Shown here piece by piece: positions 1 through 7,428 of a stretch of 16,269 bases of DNA. Every line of letters starts with the position of its first letter. Positions within the stretch are counted from its first letter, which is position 1. This DNA is from an uncultured Paraglaciecola sp. Its GTDB lineage: Bacteria; Pseudomonadota; Gammaproteobacteria; Enterobacterales; Alteromonadaceae. The notes under the pieces were generated by a model. The model saw only the letters and a list, made by a program, of their open reading frames with translations. It was not told the DNA's origin and made no database searches. Location of the stretch: assembly GCA_905479025.1 (NCBI GenBank), contig CAJQKX010000853.1, positions 1-16,269 on the forward strand. The letters run 5' to 3'. The translations under genes were made by a program, and so were the position numbers.

Positions 1-2837
1 ATAATCTCTTTGCCAGCAGCGGTTGTTCTTTTTTTTCTTTTTAAAGAAAGAACCCTTCCGCTTTTATTTTTACCTGCTCGCATTTCGTCAGACACCTCAA
101 TAATAGAACCAGGAGCCAAGTATGCCGCCTCTTGACCGCACTCAAAAGACACCCCCTCAGTCTCTAACTGGGAGGTCATTAGCACCCACCTAGCAAACCT
201 CCTTGCTTGACTCTGAGACGTAACTCCCATCGACATAATCTCGTGTTCTAAATAACCAGAAGACTGGGAAGCTTCAGCGTCTTCTTCAAACACAATATCC
301 GGTTTAAAATTTTTTTCTGAATTATTATACCTGATCAAGACAGCGGTTATTCTTTTATTTTTGTAAACGCCAGAATACGTAAAACCATCTGGAGAAACAT
401 TTGAATTATTAAAAAGCATAGAAGGCTTCTTGAAGCAATCAATCACAGACGTGACCTTCCCATCTTGATAGGAAGTTATACCTCTAAACACAGAAGCTAT
501 AGAGTTTAGAATCTTTAACGAGTCAGCTCTTTCGGTAAAGTAAAAGTTTGAAGAAAACCTAGGCTCAACGACAGCATGATTTTTCTGAACAACGCAGGCT
601 CCAATAGTATTTTTTATAATTCCTACCCCCGGCATATTATGCTCAAAGGTTGCTGAGTTACTTTCAAAACTAGGACCTGTAACAGTCAACTTTCGTTTCT
701 TCCAGTCGCTAGAATGAATAACTCTTTCCTCGATCACAATTTCCCCCTCCCTAAAAGCGGACCTTTCTTGAGCTAACCTCCTTTGCGAAAGGGTTAACCC
801 GCCTAACGAAAAAGAGTGTTGATGTATAAAAAACGCAATCTTTTTACCCCTAAAAGAATCTCCGTCCCCGAATTCATCTATCCACTCATCATCGGTAAGC
901 GTAACGTTTTCTCTGTCTTGATCAAAGGAGCTCCCCGAAATATCTAAATCAAAAACGCCCAAATCATATTCATTTCCATCAAACACAATCTCATTATAAG
1001 TGCTAAACAGGCGAGGCACGCCATGTTTGTTTTCTATAGGAAAATCAGTCTCAACCAACTCATCGCAATATTTAGCGATCCTATAAAGCTGCCATTTGTC
1101 TATATTTTTTTCCTCCAAGCCGTATTTCCCTAGGCCGTACCTGCAATTATTCAACATATCAAAGTATACCCAAGCGGGATTATCTGTCCACACTTTATCT
1201 TTATCGCTTATGCTATATATAGATTCAGAGGATGATTTTTGACCCTTGAACAAGCCGTTCCACGGACCTATGTATTTTTTCGAAAACTCATCAAAATTAG
1301 AAGGGACCAGTACCCTTTTTAATTTCACGTGGAAAGTTCTAGCAGGAACTTTCGAGAAGTTCTTGGAATCGATACAAAAAGATATCAATGAGGAATTAGG
1401 GTATAAAAGTTTTTCGTTAATTACTTCGACGATATGCGCAACCGACAATGCTCTCTCCCTCCTCATTCCACCAACAGTTCCCCCGCTAACAGAAGGGTCC
1501 AACTCAGAACTGAGTTTTATAAAGTTTAGACTAGATACATTTTCCCCTAAGTCTATCTTAAGATCTACCTGGTAAGCTGATGTAGCAAGACCGTTAATCA
1601 CGAACATCCCATCATTTTCCCCTGTTTTCTCGAGCCAATAAAAAGACCCACTGCCATTACTCAGGGTATTTCCTGAAAAGTCAAAACCCGAAGTAGGATC
1701 TTTTTTTAAATCGACCAAATTATACTTTTCATTATCAATTACAACCTCAATAGCAAACCTTACGTTCCAACCAGAGACTTCGCCACTCTGTTTATTGGTT
1801 TGAGAACCTTGAAATTTAAACGCGGCGATTACCGAAGATACGGAACTATTAGAGACTGAATGAGCGAACGCCTTAGCCCCTTGTTTCATAGCTCTTTTCG
1901 TTGTTCCCCAGAAATCTGCACTTCCCGGAGAAGTTGACGGGCCATAAGGGCTTGAGCCAAACATGACATTTTGATAATCAATTAAATATCTTACATCTGG
2001 ACTCAAAAGCTTAGTCTCGCCATCTTCACCCAATTTTATTACAGGAACATCTTCTGTATCTTCATTTAAAATATAGTTTAGAGAATTATCCCCTTCCCCG
2101 CTAGATTTTGGAGTATTCTTTACTTGAACATTATTTAAAAAAATACCCTCTCTAAGATCTGAAGTGCTAAGGAGCGCTCCATTAGAGTTGGTTAATCCTA
2201 AAATTGGCCCTTCAGAGATAAGGTCAACATACCTCAACTTAACATAAGACTCTAAATGGCCGTTTTTAGAGTTGGTATATTTAAAAGTCTCCTGGTAGTG
2301 AGAAATTTCGGTAGAGCCAATAATCAACCTTCCGTAACCCAAAGGAACAGCGATTCCCTGGGCTCGCCTATTAGAGCTTCCAGAAAGAAGAAAAGACTTT
2401 GTAGATACTGGGTCTTTCCTATCGTCCTTAGGTTCAGGAGGCTTTGTTATTATAGCTATAGCTATTTGAACAGCCGTCATAACTATCATAACCTTAGTCA
2501 TAACAGCTGCAGCTTTCCAGGCTGCTACAACGGCTGTTATAACTCCGGAACCAGCAACAACTGGAAGAACGTGAATTTCTTTAGAGTTAACAATTAAGTT
2601 AAAATTACTATCTCCTATAGAGTTATCAATTAAATCTCTTTCATTCTTTATGCTCGAAGGGTGCCTACAAACTATAGCGTAGTGAACCTCCCTCAATTGT
2701 TGATCAATGATATAATCAAAAAAACCTTCACAATTTGAGTCTATAGCTCGAAAAGCCTCCAGCGCACTATCGACGTTAAGGTCGAATTTTCGACCAAATT
2801 TCTCACCTAATTTTCCGTATAAAAAAACACTCTTCAC
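1..2837 (-). CDS. Fused tail assembly protein I / tail tip (host specificity) protein J, partial at left edge
   Basis: The frame is open from a GTG at 2837 to the window edge (945 codons, no stop), so the C-terminus is missing. Residues 1-90 resemble lambda gpI (start VKSVFLYGKLGEKFGRKF), a beta-grasp ubiquitin-like domain. Residues 90-130 are hydrophobic, as in gpI, followed by the typical gpI ending (NRRAQGIAVPLGYGRLIIGS, 156-175). From about residue 195 the chain becomes gpJ: YVKLRYVDLISEGPILGL (198-215), NPAWVYFDMLNNCRYGLG from residue 553, and IDKWQLYRIAKYCDELV soon after. Near residue 872 comes the VTSQSQARRFARWVL segment, then PGSIIEVSDEMRAG. In lambda, gpI helps tip assembly and gpJ forms the central tip that binds the receptor; they are separate genes there, so the fusion is notable. 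The GTG start is supported by AAGG seven bases upstream and by the gpI alignment. The gene follows the JAB peptidase gene after 17 bases. Identity as I plus J is strong; receptor specificity cannot be read. Confidence 0.9.
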   Translation of the reverse strand, partial: MKSVFLYGKLGEKFGRKFDLNVDSALEAFRAIDSNCEGFFDYIIDQQLREVHYAIVCRHPSSIKNERDLIDNSIGDSNFNLIVNSKEIHVLPVVAGSGVITAVVAAWKAAAVMTKVMIVMTAVQIAIAIITKPPEPKDDRKDPVSTKSFLLSGSSNRRAQGIAVPLGYGRLIIGSTEISHYQETFKYTNSKNGHLESYVKLRYVDLISEGPILGLTNSNGALLSTSDLREGIFLNNVQVKNTPKSSGEGDNSLNYILNEDTEDVPVIKLGEDGETKLLSPDVRYLIDYQNVMFGSSPYGPSTSPGSADFWGTTKRAMKQGAKAFAHSVSNSSVSSVIAAFKFQGSQTNKQSGEVSGWNVRFAIEVVIDNEKYNLVDLKKDPTSGFDFSGNTLSNGSGSFYWLEKTGENDGMFVINGLATSAYQVDLKIDLGENVSSLNFIKLSSELDPSVSGGTVGGMRRERALSVAHIVEVINEKLLYPNSSLISFCIDSKNFSKVPARTFHVKLKRVLVPSNFDEFSKKYIGPWNGLFKGQKSSSESIYSISDKDKVWTDNPAWVYFDMLNNCRYGLGKYGLEEKNIDKWQLYRIAKYCDELVETDFPIENKHGVPRLFSTYNEIVFDGNEYDLGVFDLDISGSSFDQDRENVTLTDDEWIDEFGDGDSFRGKKIAFFIHQHSFSLGGLTLSQRRLAQERSAFREGEIVIEERVIHSSDWKKRKLTVTGPSFESNSATFEHNMPGVGIIKNTIGACVVQKNHAVVEPRFSSNFYFTERADSLKILNSIASVFRGITSYQDGKVTSVIDCFKKPSMLFNNSNVSPDGFTYSGVYKNKRITAVLIRYNNSEKNFKPDIVFEEDAEASQSSGYLEHEIMSMGVTSQSQARRFARWVLMTSQLETEGVSFECGQEAAYLAPGSIIEVSDEMRAGKNKSGRVLSLKRKKRTTAAGKEI

Positions 2838-2843
2838 CTTAAA

Positions 2844-2849
2844 CCTTAA
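2844..2849 (-). promoter_or_regulatory. Ribosome binding site of the I-J fusion gene
   Basis: TTAAGG on the minus strand ends six bases before the GTG at 2837. There is no ATG close upstream in this frame, and the upstream in-frame codons overlap the end of the JAB gene, so this site decides the GTG start. Confidence 0.5.
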
Positions 2850-2854
2850 TATAC

Positions 2855-3193
2855 CTATACACTTATATTCCCGTATAAGAAAAACTCTTTATCCATTAAG
2901 CTATATATCAAGAAAGGTAAGCACAGTTCGTCAGAAATTTTCATATCAAAAGGAGTGGGCCTACAACTGGTTCTCGGGTGAGAGTGAAATATGCATACTG
3001 TATTATATTCAATTATAAGGCGATTATCTATTATAAAAAAATCAAACTTATTGTCACTCAAATTCTTTGCGGGTAAAAAATAAAACTGATCTTCAATTTT
3101 ATGAATAATACCGCAAGACTCCTCAAGAGGATTAGACAATGCATACGCTTCTATTTCTTTTAATATTTTTTCATTAAAATCAACCCTGGACAT
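2855..3193 (-). CDS. JAB/MPN metalloprotease, gpK-like tail assembly protein (NlpC/P60 half absent)
   Basis: A 112-residue protein with a full JAMM zinc motif: an upstream glutamate in LEESCGII (E24/E25), then HSH at 70-72, seven residues, T80 and D83 (pattern H-x-H-x7-[S/T]-x2-D). Threonine replaces the usual serine. Lambda gpK carries this JAB domain followed by an NlpC/P60 peptidase; here the chain ends soon after the JAB core (ending FFLYGNISV), so only the JAB half exists. The ATG at 3193 is preferred. An in-frame TTG at 3223 would add ten residues, but they lie inside the conserved end of the L gene and look unlike JAB proteins. It overlaps the L gene by 14 bases and precedes the gpI-gpJ fusion, the same K-I-J order as in lambda. 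Expected role: zinc peptidase acting during tail tip assembly. The substrate is unknown; the adjacent ubiquitin-like gpI domain is a candidate. Confidence 0.87.
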   Translation of the reverse strand: MSRVDFNEKILKEIEAYALSNPLEESCGIIHKIEDQFYFLPAKNLSDNKFDFFIIDNRLIIEYNTVCIFHSHPRTSCRPTPFDMKISDELCLPFLIYSLMDKEFFLYGNISV

Positions 3194-4205
3194 TATACTT
3201 TTCTGTACCAGGAAAACCTCCAAATCTCAAACCTTCATAAGTTTGATCAGCCCTATTGTAAGGAATAAGGTCTAGCTTAGATCTACCAAACCTCTTCGAG
3301 CAAGATTCCAGCGTTTTAGAGCATTCATCTTTCAACCAGTACCTAGAGTCTAGATAAGGGTGATGCATAGACACATCCTTATGCTGTTTGTTACAAACAA
3401 AAACTTGAGGAACCCTTTTTTGGGGGTTTTTGTAAACTTTGCCTTCAATCATTACAACATCTCCGACTTCATATTCAGATTTATTTCGATCCCATTCAGC
3501 AATACTAGAATTCTTATCGGGATCTATATCGTTGTACAATACCCTCCCCTCTTGAGTCTCAATAGGTAAGCCCTTATAACCGCATCCAATAGAGCAACGA
3601 TAGGTCCAGTTACAATAATCAGCCATCACGATCCTTGCAGGAACCCAAGACCCTTCAAATTCTAAAGCCGAGACAAGCTCAAATTGGATAACTTGTTTGT
3701 TTTCTGAAACTTTTTTATTTATAAAGTAAACATCGTCCAAGAGGTGGGAATTTGGATCCGCCGCGCCAAAAGGATTCTTCCCTTTTTCGTTTAAATTTTT
3801 ATTTTGAAAGTTTTCATCATCAAGAAATCTTGCATAAGTCCTCTTTCTTGTGACTTGGCAATTTGAGAAATCTTGATTAGAGTGAGAGATTTTAGAAAAT
3901 ATACCTTCTGGATTAGCCATTGAAAGCATAGGCCTTGGAAGCTTACCGTCAGAGGAAGAATCAAAACCTTCCATCTTAATAGGTAAAGGTTGATACGATA
4001 CACCTTGCCATATTACAGGATTAGAGTTGTTAATCATTGGGCAAAATCTATACTTAGCCTCAGCTCCGAAGTTGACCCCGTACAAGTCACTTAAATTCTC
4101 AAAATCTACCTGAAGATTAGAAAAATCTATCTCAAAAAAAGATATAAGAGAGTCAGGAATTAAAGATGTTAATTGCTTATTTAAATTCGATTGGGACTTA
4201 CTCAT
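3180..4205 (-). CDS. gpL-like minor tail protein with an inserted carbohydrate-binding-like module
   Basis: A 341-residue protein resembling lambda gpL, a tail tip subunit reported to hold an iron-sulfur cluster through four cysteines. Family signs: the N-terminal barrel segment VIWQGVSYQPLPIKMEGF (64-81) followed by GKLPRPMLSMANPEG (87-101); the cysteine pair region YCNWTYRCSIGCGYKG (C198, C204, C208); the second pair CSKTLESCSKRFG (C295, C302); and the ending RFGGFPG (327-333). It is longer than lambda gpL (about 230 residues). Much of the extra length lies between the cysteine pairs, where residues 238-292 look like a CBM5/12 fold. The ATG at 4205 overlaps the previous stop (ATGA), and the 3' end overlaps the JAB gene. 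Which of C198, C204 and C208 would bind the cluster is unclear. Confidence in the family is high; the inserted module is inferred. Confidence 0.88.
   Translation of the reverse strand: MSKSQSNLNKQLTSLIPDSLISFFEIDFSNLQVDFENLSDLYGVNFGAEAKYRFCPMINNSNPVIWQGVSYQPLPIKMEGFDSSSDGKLPRPMLSMANPEGIFSKISHSNQDFSNCQVTRKRTYARFLDDENFQNKNLNEKGKNPFGAADPNSHLLDDVYFINKKVSENKQVIQFELVSALEFEGSWVPARIVMADYCNWTYRCSIGCGYKGLPIETQEGRVLYNDIDPDKNSSIAEWDRNKSEYEVGDVVMIEGKVYKNPQKRVPQVFVCNKQHKDVSMHHPYLDSRYWLKDECSKTLESCSKRFGRSKLDLIPYNRADQTYEGLRFGGFPGTEKYNVQG
3330..3494 (-). other. CBM5/12-like (chitin-binding type 3-like) module inside the gpL-like protein
   Basis: Residues 238-292 read WDRNKSEYEVGDVVMIEGKVY at the start and YLDSRYWLKD at the end. 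The order W, then Y-x-x-GD-x-V, then G-K-x-Y, then aromatic closing with W is the CBM5/12 pattern. It sits exactly between the two cysteine pairs of gpL. The call rests on pattern only; sugar binding is inference. Confidence 0.45.
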
Positions 4206-7200
4206 AAATTTTTAATATATACACTTAATGAAGCTTCTTGAGGGCTAAATTGCTCACTGCTTTCTATAATAATCTTTGAACTATAATACGTATCTTCATT
4301 GGAAATTTCAATAGGCCCGGAAGATTCAGGCAAAGTTCTCGACTGAGAGGGACCATGATCGTTCCAGTGAATCTTACCAAATAAAGATTTACTAGTTTTA
4401 TCTTTAAACTCTGGAGACCCTTCGATTATTTTAATCGCCTGCCCAACAGTAGTATTTCCATCAAAAGTCCAACCCCAATGATCATTCGTTTCTACATAGC
4501 TAGGAACCCTGTCCAACATTTTTTGAAACAAAGTACTAAGTGTATCGCTAGTATGAATCTTTAATTTGAATTCGCGAGAAAAAGAAAGTTTTTGACTCAA
4601 AAAACTTAAATAAGAGGCAGATAGATCTGAATATTTATTAACGTATGATTCGTAAATATCATCGCCGACCAACTTATAATATATTTGCTCGCCATCTTCG
4701 TTCACTAGGTAATTTTTTTCCTGCGAGAAACCTTCCCCATCAAAGACTATATCAATAAAACCAGAAGATCCTCCGGGAATTTCTGCTTGAGAATTGTTTT
4801 CAAAAAACTGCTCAGCAATAAAATATTCACAAAGGTAACGTTCGCCATCCTCATCTAAAACATCCCTTATTTTTCCTGTGTTATCCTGAAAAAAAGATTG
4901 CTGGCGACCATTTACTAACTTAGGAGTCCACTCGCTTTTTACTGTCCCGCTACCCTCCATTAATATAAAAAATTGCCCACCGTCTAAACCATCCTTAAAT
5001 TTCTTATCAAGTTTAATTTTTGCCCCATCAAGATTAAAAGGTAAATTCTTATCACTCGGCAAGACGTAAATAAAAGACTCTGCAGAGGTGGACTCGGGAA
5101 TAAAAGGGGGCACCAAGGAGTTAGAGCCAAGAATTTCAAAATGATCATCATTGCAAATAATTGAATGTAAAGTAACAGGTCCATCACCTATATTCTCCAA
5201 CTTTAACCTATTCCTTATTCTTTGTTTATTATAACCTCCAGAAGAAAATTTATCCGAGAAAACCAGTGGAGACGAAAAACTTAACTCTCCGGGAGTATAC
5301 AAAGGTGGAGAAGTATAACTGGATAAATTCGAAGAGGTTAAATTAAAAGGGAACTGCTCAAAAACAGCAGAAATGCTATGATTATTCTTAAAATTATAAA
5401 CATGACTCCACTCCGAACATATAAAATTTTGAGGAGTCTCGTATGGAGCAGGAGGAGAGAATAAGAACGGAATAGATCCGTAATGACTCTCTAAAAAATG
5501 AAGAATGGCCCAAGCCTCCTCGTCACCCCTATTATTAAAACTCAAGTTCAGCGTAAGTAAATTATCATTAATACCATCTTTATACATCTGAATATAAGAG
5601 TTATCAACAGAGATTTCCTGGAGAGAAACTGAATGGTTTACCTCAAGACCCAAAGAAGGCTTCCAAAAGAAATCTCTAGTCCAAAATTCTTTATTTATTT
5701 GTTCGTAATAACCAAACTCACGAGAATATTCGCTCGTTTCACGAACCGGACTTCTTCCATTAACAGAAGAAGACTCATTCCAGTAATAATAATACTCATG
5801 ATCTCCAGTAGAAAAAATTACATCATTAAGTTGATAATTTATATTTTCATTATAACTGCCAGGAGGCTTTACATACATACTTTCAGACTTATTAAGTATT
5901 GAAGTATTAAAATTTCTAAAAGATAAAGAAATATCATTACTGTTTTCGAAATTCAAAGAATGGGAAAATTCATTACAGTAAAAATCTTTAGACTGATTAG
6001 ATATTGAATCGTACGGATGGAAGGTTGAATCCCCGCCCCACCTAAATCCAGACACTCCCTGAGAATATTTTAAGTTTACTGAATTTTCGTGTTTTTCATG
6101 CTGCCCCTGATGATTTTCTAAAAAATGAATAATTGCATTAGCTTCTCTGTTAGTCCTATTCTTAAAACTTAAATTAAAATTGCAACTTAGAGAATTAATA
6201 GACTTCGGCTGCGTTATATAATAACCATTACCAAATTCATATTTAAAATTATCGCATTTAAAATTAGCAGAAGAGCCGTAATCGCAGTCAAAAAAGAACA
6301 AATCCTTTGCCCATTTATCAGGGCTACTGCCAGGAGTAAAGTTTATCAAGGATAACTTTATAGGGTTAGAGGATTTCTCCTCGAAAGACACTATAGAGTC
6401 ATTATCTGTTAACCCTTGAATTTGTATTTTTGAAACCTTTCCGTCTCCCAGTCTGTCAGGAACAGGAAAAGAAGGCTTAGATTGAGTAATAGTAACTCCA
6501 TTGACATTATTATTTACTCCAGCAAGATCCCTTTTTATGCCGTACCATTTTTCGTTAGAAAAATTATAAATAAACATAGAGTTATCTTGATCGCCTTTGC
6601 TCAGATATAACCAACCTTCAGGCCCAAGCTCATTAGTAAATTGAGGAACCAAGTAAAGAAAACTGTTTGATTCGAGATCACTTCCTCCGATAAGTTCTTC
6701 ACTAGCATAGATCCAATGCCCCGCAGGTAAGGCCCCCTCAGGAGTATTTCTTGAAAAAAACGTCTCTCTAAAAAACCACAACTTTCTCTCTGGGGGAGAT
6801 AAGCTTAAGCCCTGCGGCAAAGGTGAAAGGTACAACCAACCAAGAGCGCTAGTTCTTATCCAGTTAGTTTCTTGAGAGCGCCAGAATGAAGTTAAATTTA
6901 ATTCATTATCTCCACCTCTTCCAGGAAACAAGAACCAGCTTGATCTATACCAACCAAACCCAACAGTAGAAACATCAAGGGTTTGAAGAATAATGTCGCT
7001 ATCGGGAATATTCTCAACGTTAGCTTCAACGTCTTTAATTAAAAAACTTCCATCATTACCATTAACAGAACCCTCTATTTTTAAAGTCTGACCCACTTGA
7101 AGTTCACTGCCGAGAGCTTCAGCTTCAGCAAGTTCATCTATTATATAATAAGATGGCTTGCCGTCAATTAACGGTCCGTCAGGATCAAGAGAAAATCGGT

Positions 7201-7426
7201 GAGAGCTCTCGAGAACCAGTCCCGCTCCGTCGGTAATATCCTCCTTTGCATAATAAAAAGAACTATCTCCAGTATTGTAAACAAAATCGAACTTTTTATA
7301 ACTAGCTCCTTGTTCAAAATTACCACTATAATTCGAAATATGCCCAGCGAAAGAAGGAGGTTTAAATCCTGGATCAATATTCTCTAGTAACTGATCTATA
7401 TAAAATGGAGATCCTGGGTATTTCAT
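4202..7426 (-). CDS. Large mosaic minor tail protein with two gpM-like domains
   Basis: A 1074-residue protein in the slot of lambda gpM (about 109 residues). Two regions match the gpM C-terminal half. The second is clearest: HFLESHYGSIPFLFSPPAPY, then FICSEWSHVYNFKN and an SAVFEQFPFN ending (about 615-705). The first has IIHFLENHQG, then FYCNEFSHSLNFEN and SLSFRNF (about 405-515). Extra parts in order: a YKKFDFVYNTGDSSFYY segment near 43-59; a W/Y-rich module at 158-300; a related YQLNDVIFSTGDHEYYYYW segment between the gpM copies; an Ig-like ASH/HYDIN-type domain (about 735-835, with LKLENIGDGPVTLHSI); and a C-terminal part I do not recognise. gpM caps the tail tube below the tape measure. 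The start is the ATG at 7426, two bases after the upstream stop; the end overlaps the L gene by four bases. The gpM assignment is firm for the two domains; the accessory parts suggest a decorated, adhesive tail end. Confidence 0.82.
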   Translation of the reverse strand: MKYPGSPFYIDQLLENIDPGFKPPSFAGHISNYSGNFEQGASYKKFDFVYNTGDSSFYYAKEDITDGAGLVLESSHRFSLDPDGPLIDGKPSYYIIDELAEAEALGSELQVGQTLKIEGSVNGNDGSFLIKDVEANVENIPDSDIILQTLDVSTVGFGWYRSSWFLFPGRGGDNELNLTSFWRSQETNWIRTSALGWLYLSPLPQGLSLSPPERKLWFFRETFFSRNTPEGALPAGHWIYASEELIGGSDLESNSFLYLVPQFTNELGPEGWLYLSKGDQDNSMFIYNFSNEKWYGIKRDLAGVNNNVNGVTITQSKPSFPVPDRLGDGKVSKIQIQGLTDNDSIVSFEEKSSNPIKLSLINFTPGSSPDKWAKDLFFFDCDYGSSANFKCDNFKYEFGNGYYITQPKSINSLSCNFNLSFKNRTNREANAIIHFLENHQGQHEKHENSVNLKYSQGVSGFRWGGDSTFHPYDSISNQSKDFYCNEFSHSLNFENSNDISLSFRNFNTSILNKSESMYVKPPGSYNENINYQLNDVIFSTGDHEYYYYWNESSSVNGRSPVRETSEYSREFGYYEQINKEFWTRDFFWKPSLGLEVNHSVSLQEISVDNSYIQMYKDGINDNLLTLNLSFNNRGDEEAWAILHFLESHYGSIPFLFSPPAPYETPQNFICSEWSHVYNFKNNHSISAVFEQFPFNLTSSNLSSYTSPPLYTPGELSFSSPLVFSDKFSSGGYNKQRIRNRLKLENIGDGPVTLHSIICNDDHFEILGSNSLVPPFIPESTSAESFIYVLPSDKNLPFNLDGAKIKLDKKFKDGLDGGQFFILMEGSGTVKSEWTPKLVNGRQQSFFQDNTGKIRDVLDEDGERYLCEYFIAEQFFENNSQAEIPGGSSGFIDIVFDGEGFSQEKNYLVNEDGEQIYYKLVGDDIYESYVNKYSDLSASYLSFLSQKLSFSREFKLKIHTSDTLSTLFQKMLDRVPSYVETNDHWGWTFDGNTTVGQAIKIIEGSPEFKDKTSKSLFGKIHWNDHGPSQSRTLPESSGPIEISNEDTYYSSKIIIESSEQFSPQEASLSVYIKNL
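5303..5593 (-). repeat. gpM-like domain, second copy
   Basis: Residues about 612-708 of the mosaic tail protein. FLESHYG...FLFSPPAPYE...FICSEWSH...FEQ follows the lambda gpM order FLEEHGG...FLWTPPYEW...VTCAKWSS...FEQ residue by residue. It is the better conserved of the two copies. Confidence 0.7.
5882..6214 (-). repeat. gpM-like domain, first copy (diverged)
   Basis: Residues about 405-515 of the mosaic tail protein. It shares with the second copy the frame LSFKNR...EANAIIHFLENHQG...FYCNEFSHSLNFEN...ISLSFRNF but lacks the FLFSPP segment. The duplication is at protein level only; the DNA is not recently duplicated. Confidence 0.6.
6527..6955 (-). other. W/Y-rich surface module (copy in the gpM-like protein)
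   Basis: Residues about 158-300: GWYRSSWFLFPG, then GWLYLSPLP, LWFFRETFF, GHWIYASEEL, FLYLVPQ, GWLYLSKGD and KWYGIKRDL. Short strands each carry GW-x-Y or similar, spaced 15-30 residues. The same order occurs in the protein encoded at 8342-10066. Similar GW-x-Y repeat strings are familiar from surface proteins of Verrucomicrobiota; function unknown. Confidence 0.55.
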
Positions 7427-7428
7427 AA

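Noticed and set aside
2449..2467. Repetitive TATAGCTATAGCTAT stretch
   Set aside because: It encodes the IAIAII end of the gpI hydrophobic segment; codon repetition explains it, and it sits inside a coding frame with no sign of a terminator or operator.
1246..2597. Two plus-strand open frames of about 110 codons
   Set aside because: Both are antisense to the continuous gpI-gpJ frame, which has clear homology on the minus strand.
3194..3223. TTG start ten codons upstream for the JAB gene
   Set aside because: These bases encode the conserved GGFPG ending of the gpL-like protein in another frame; the ATG at 3193 fits the JAB domain.
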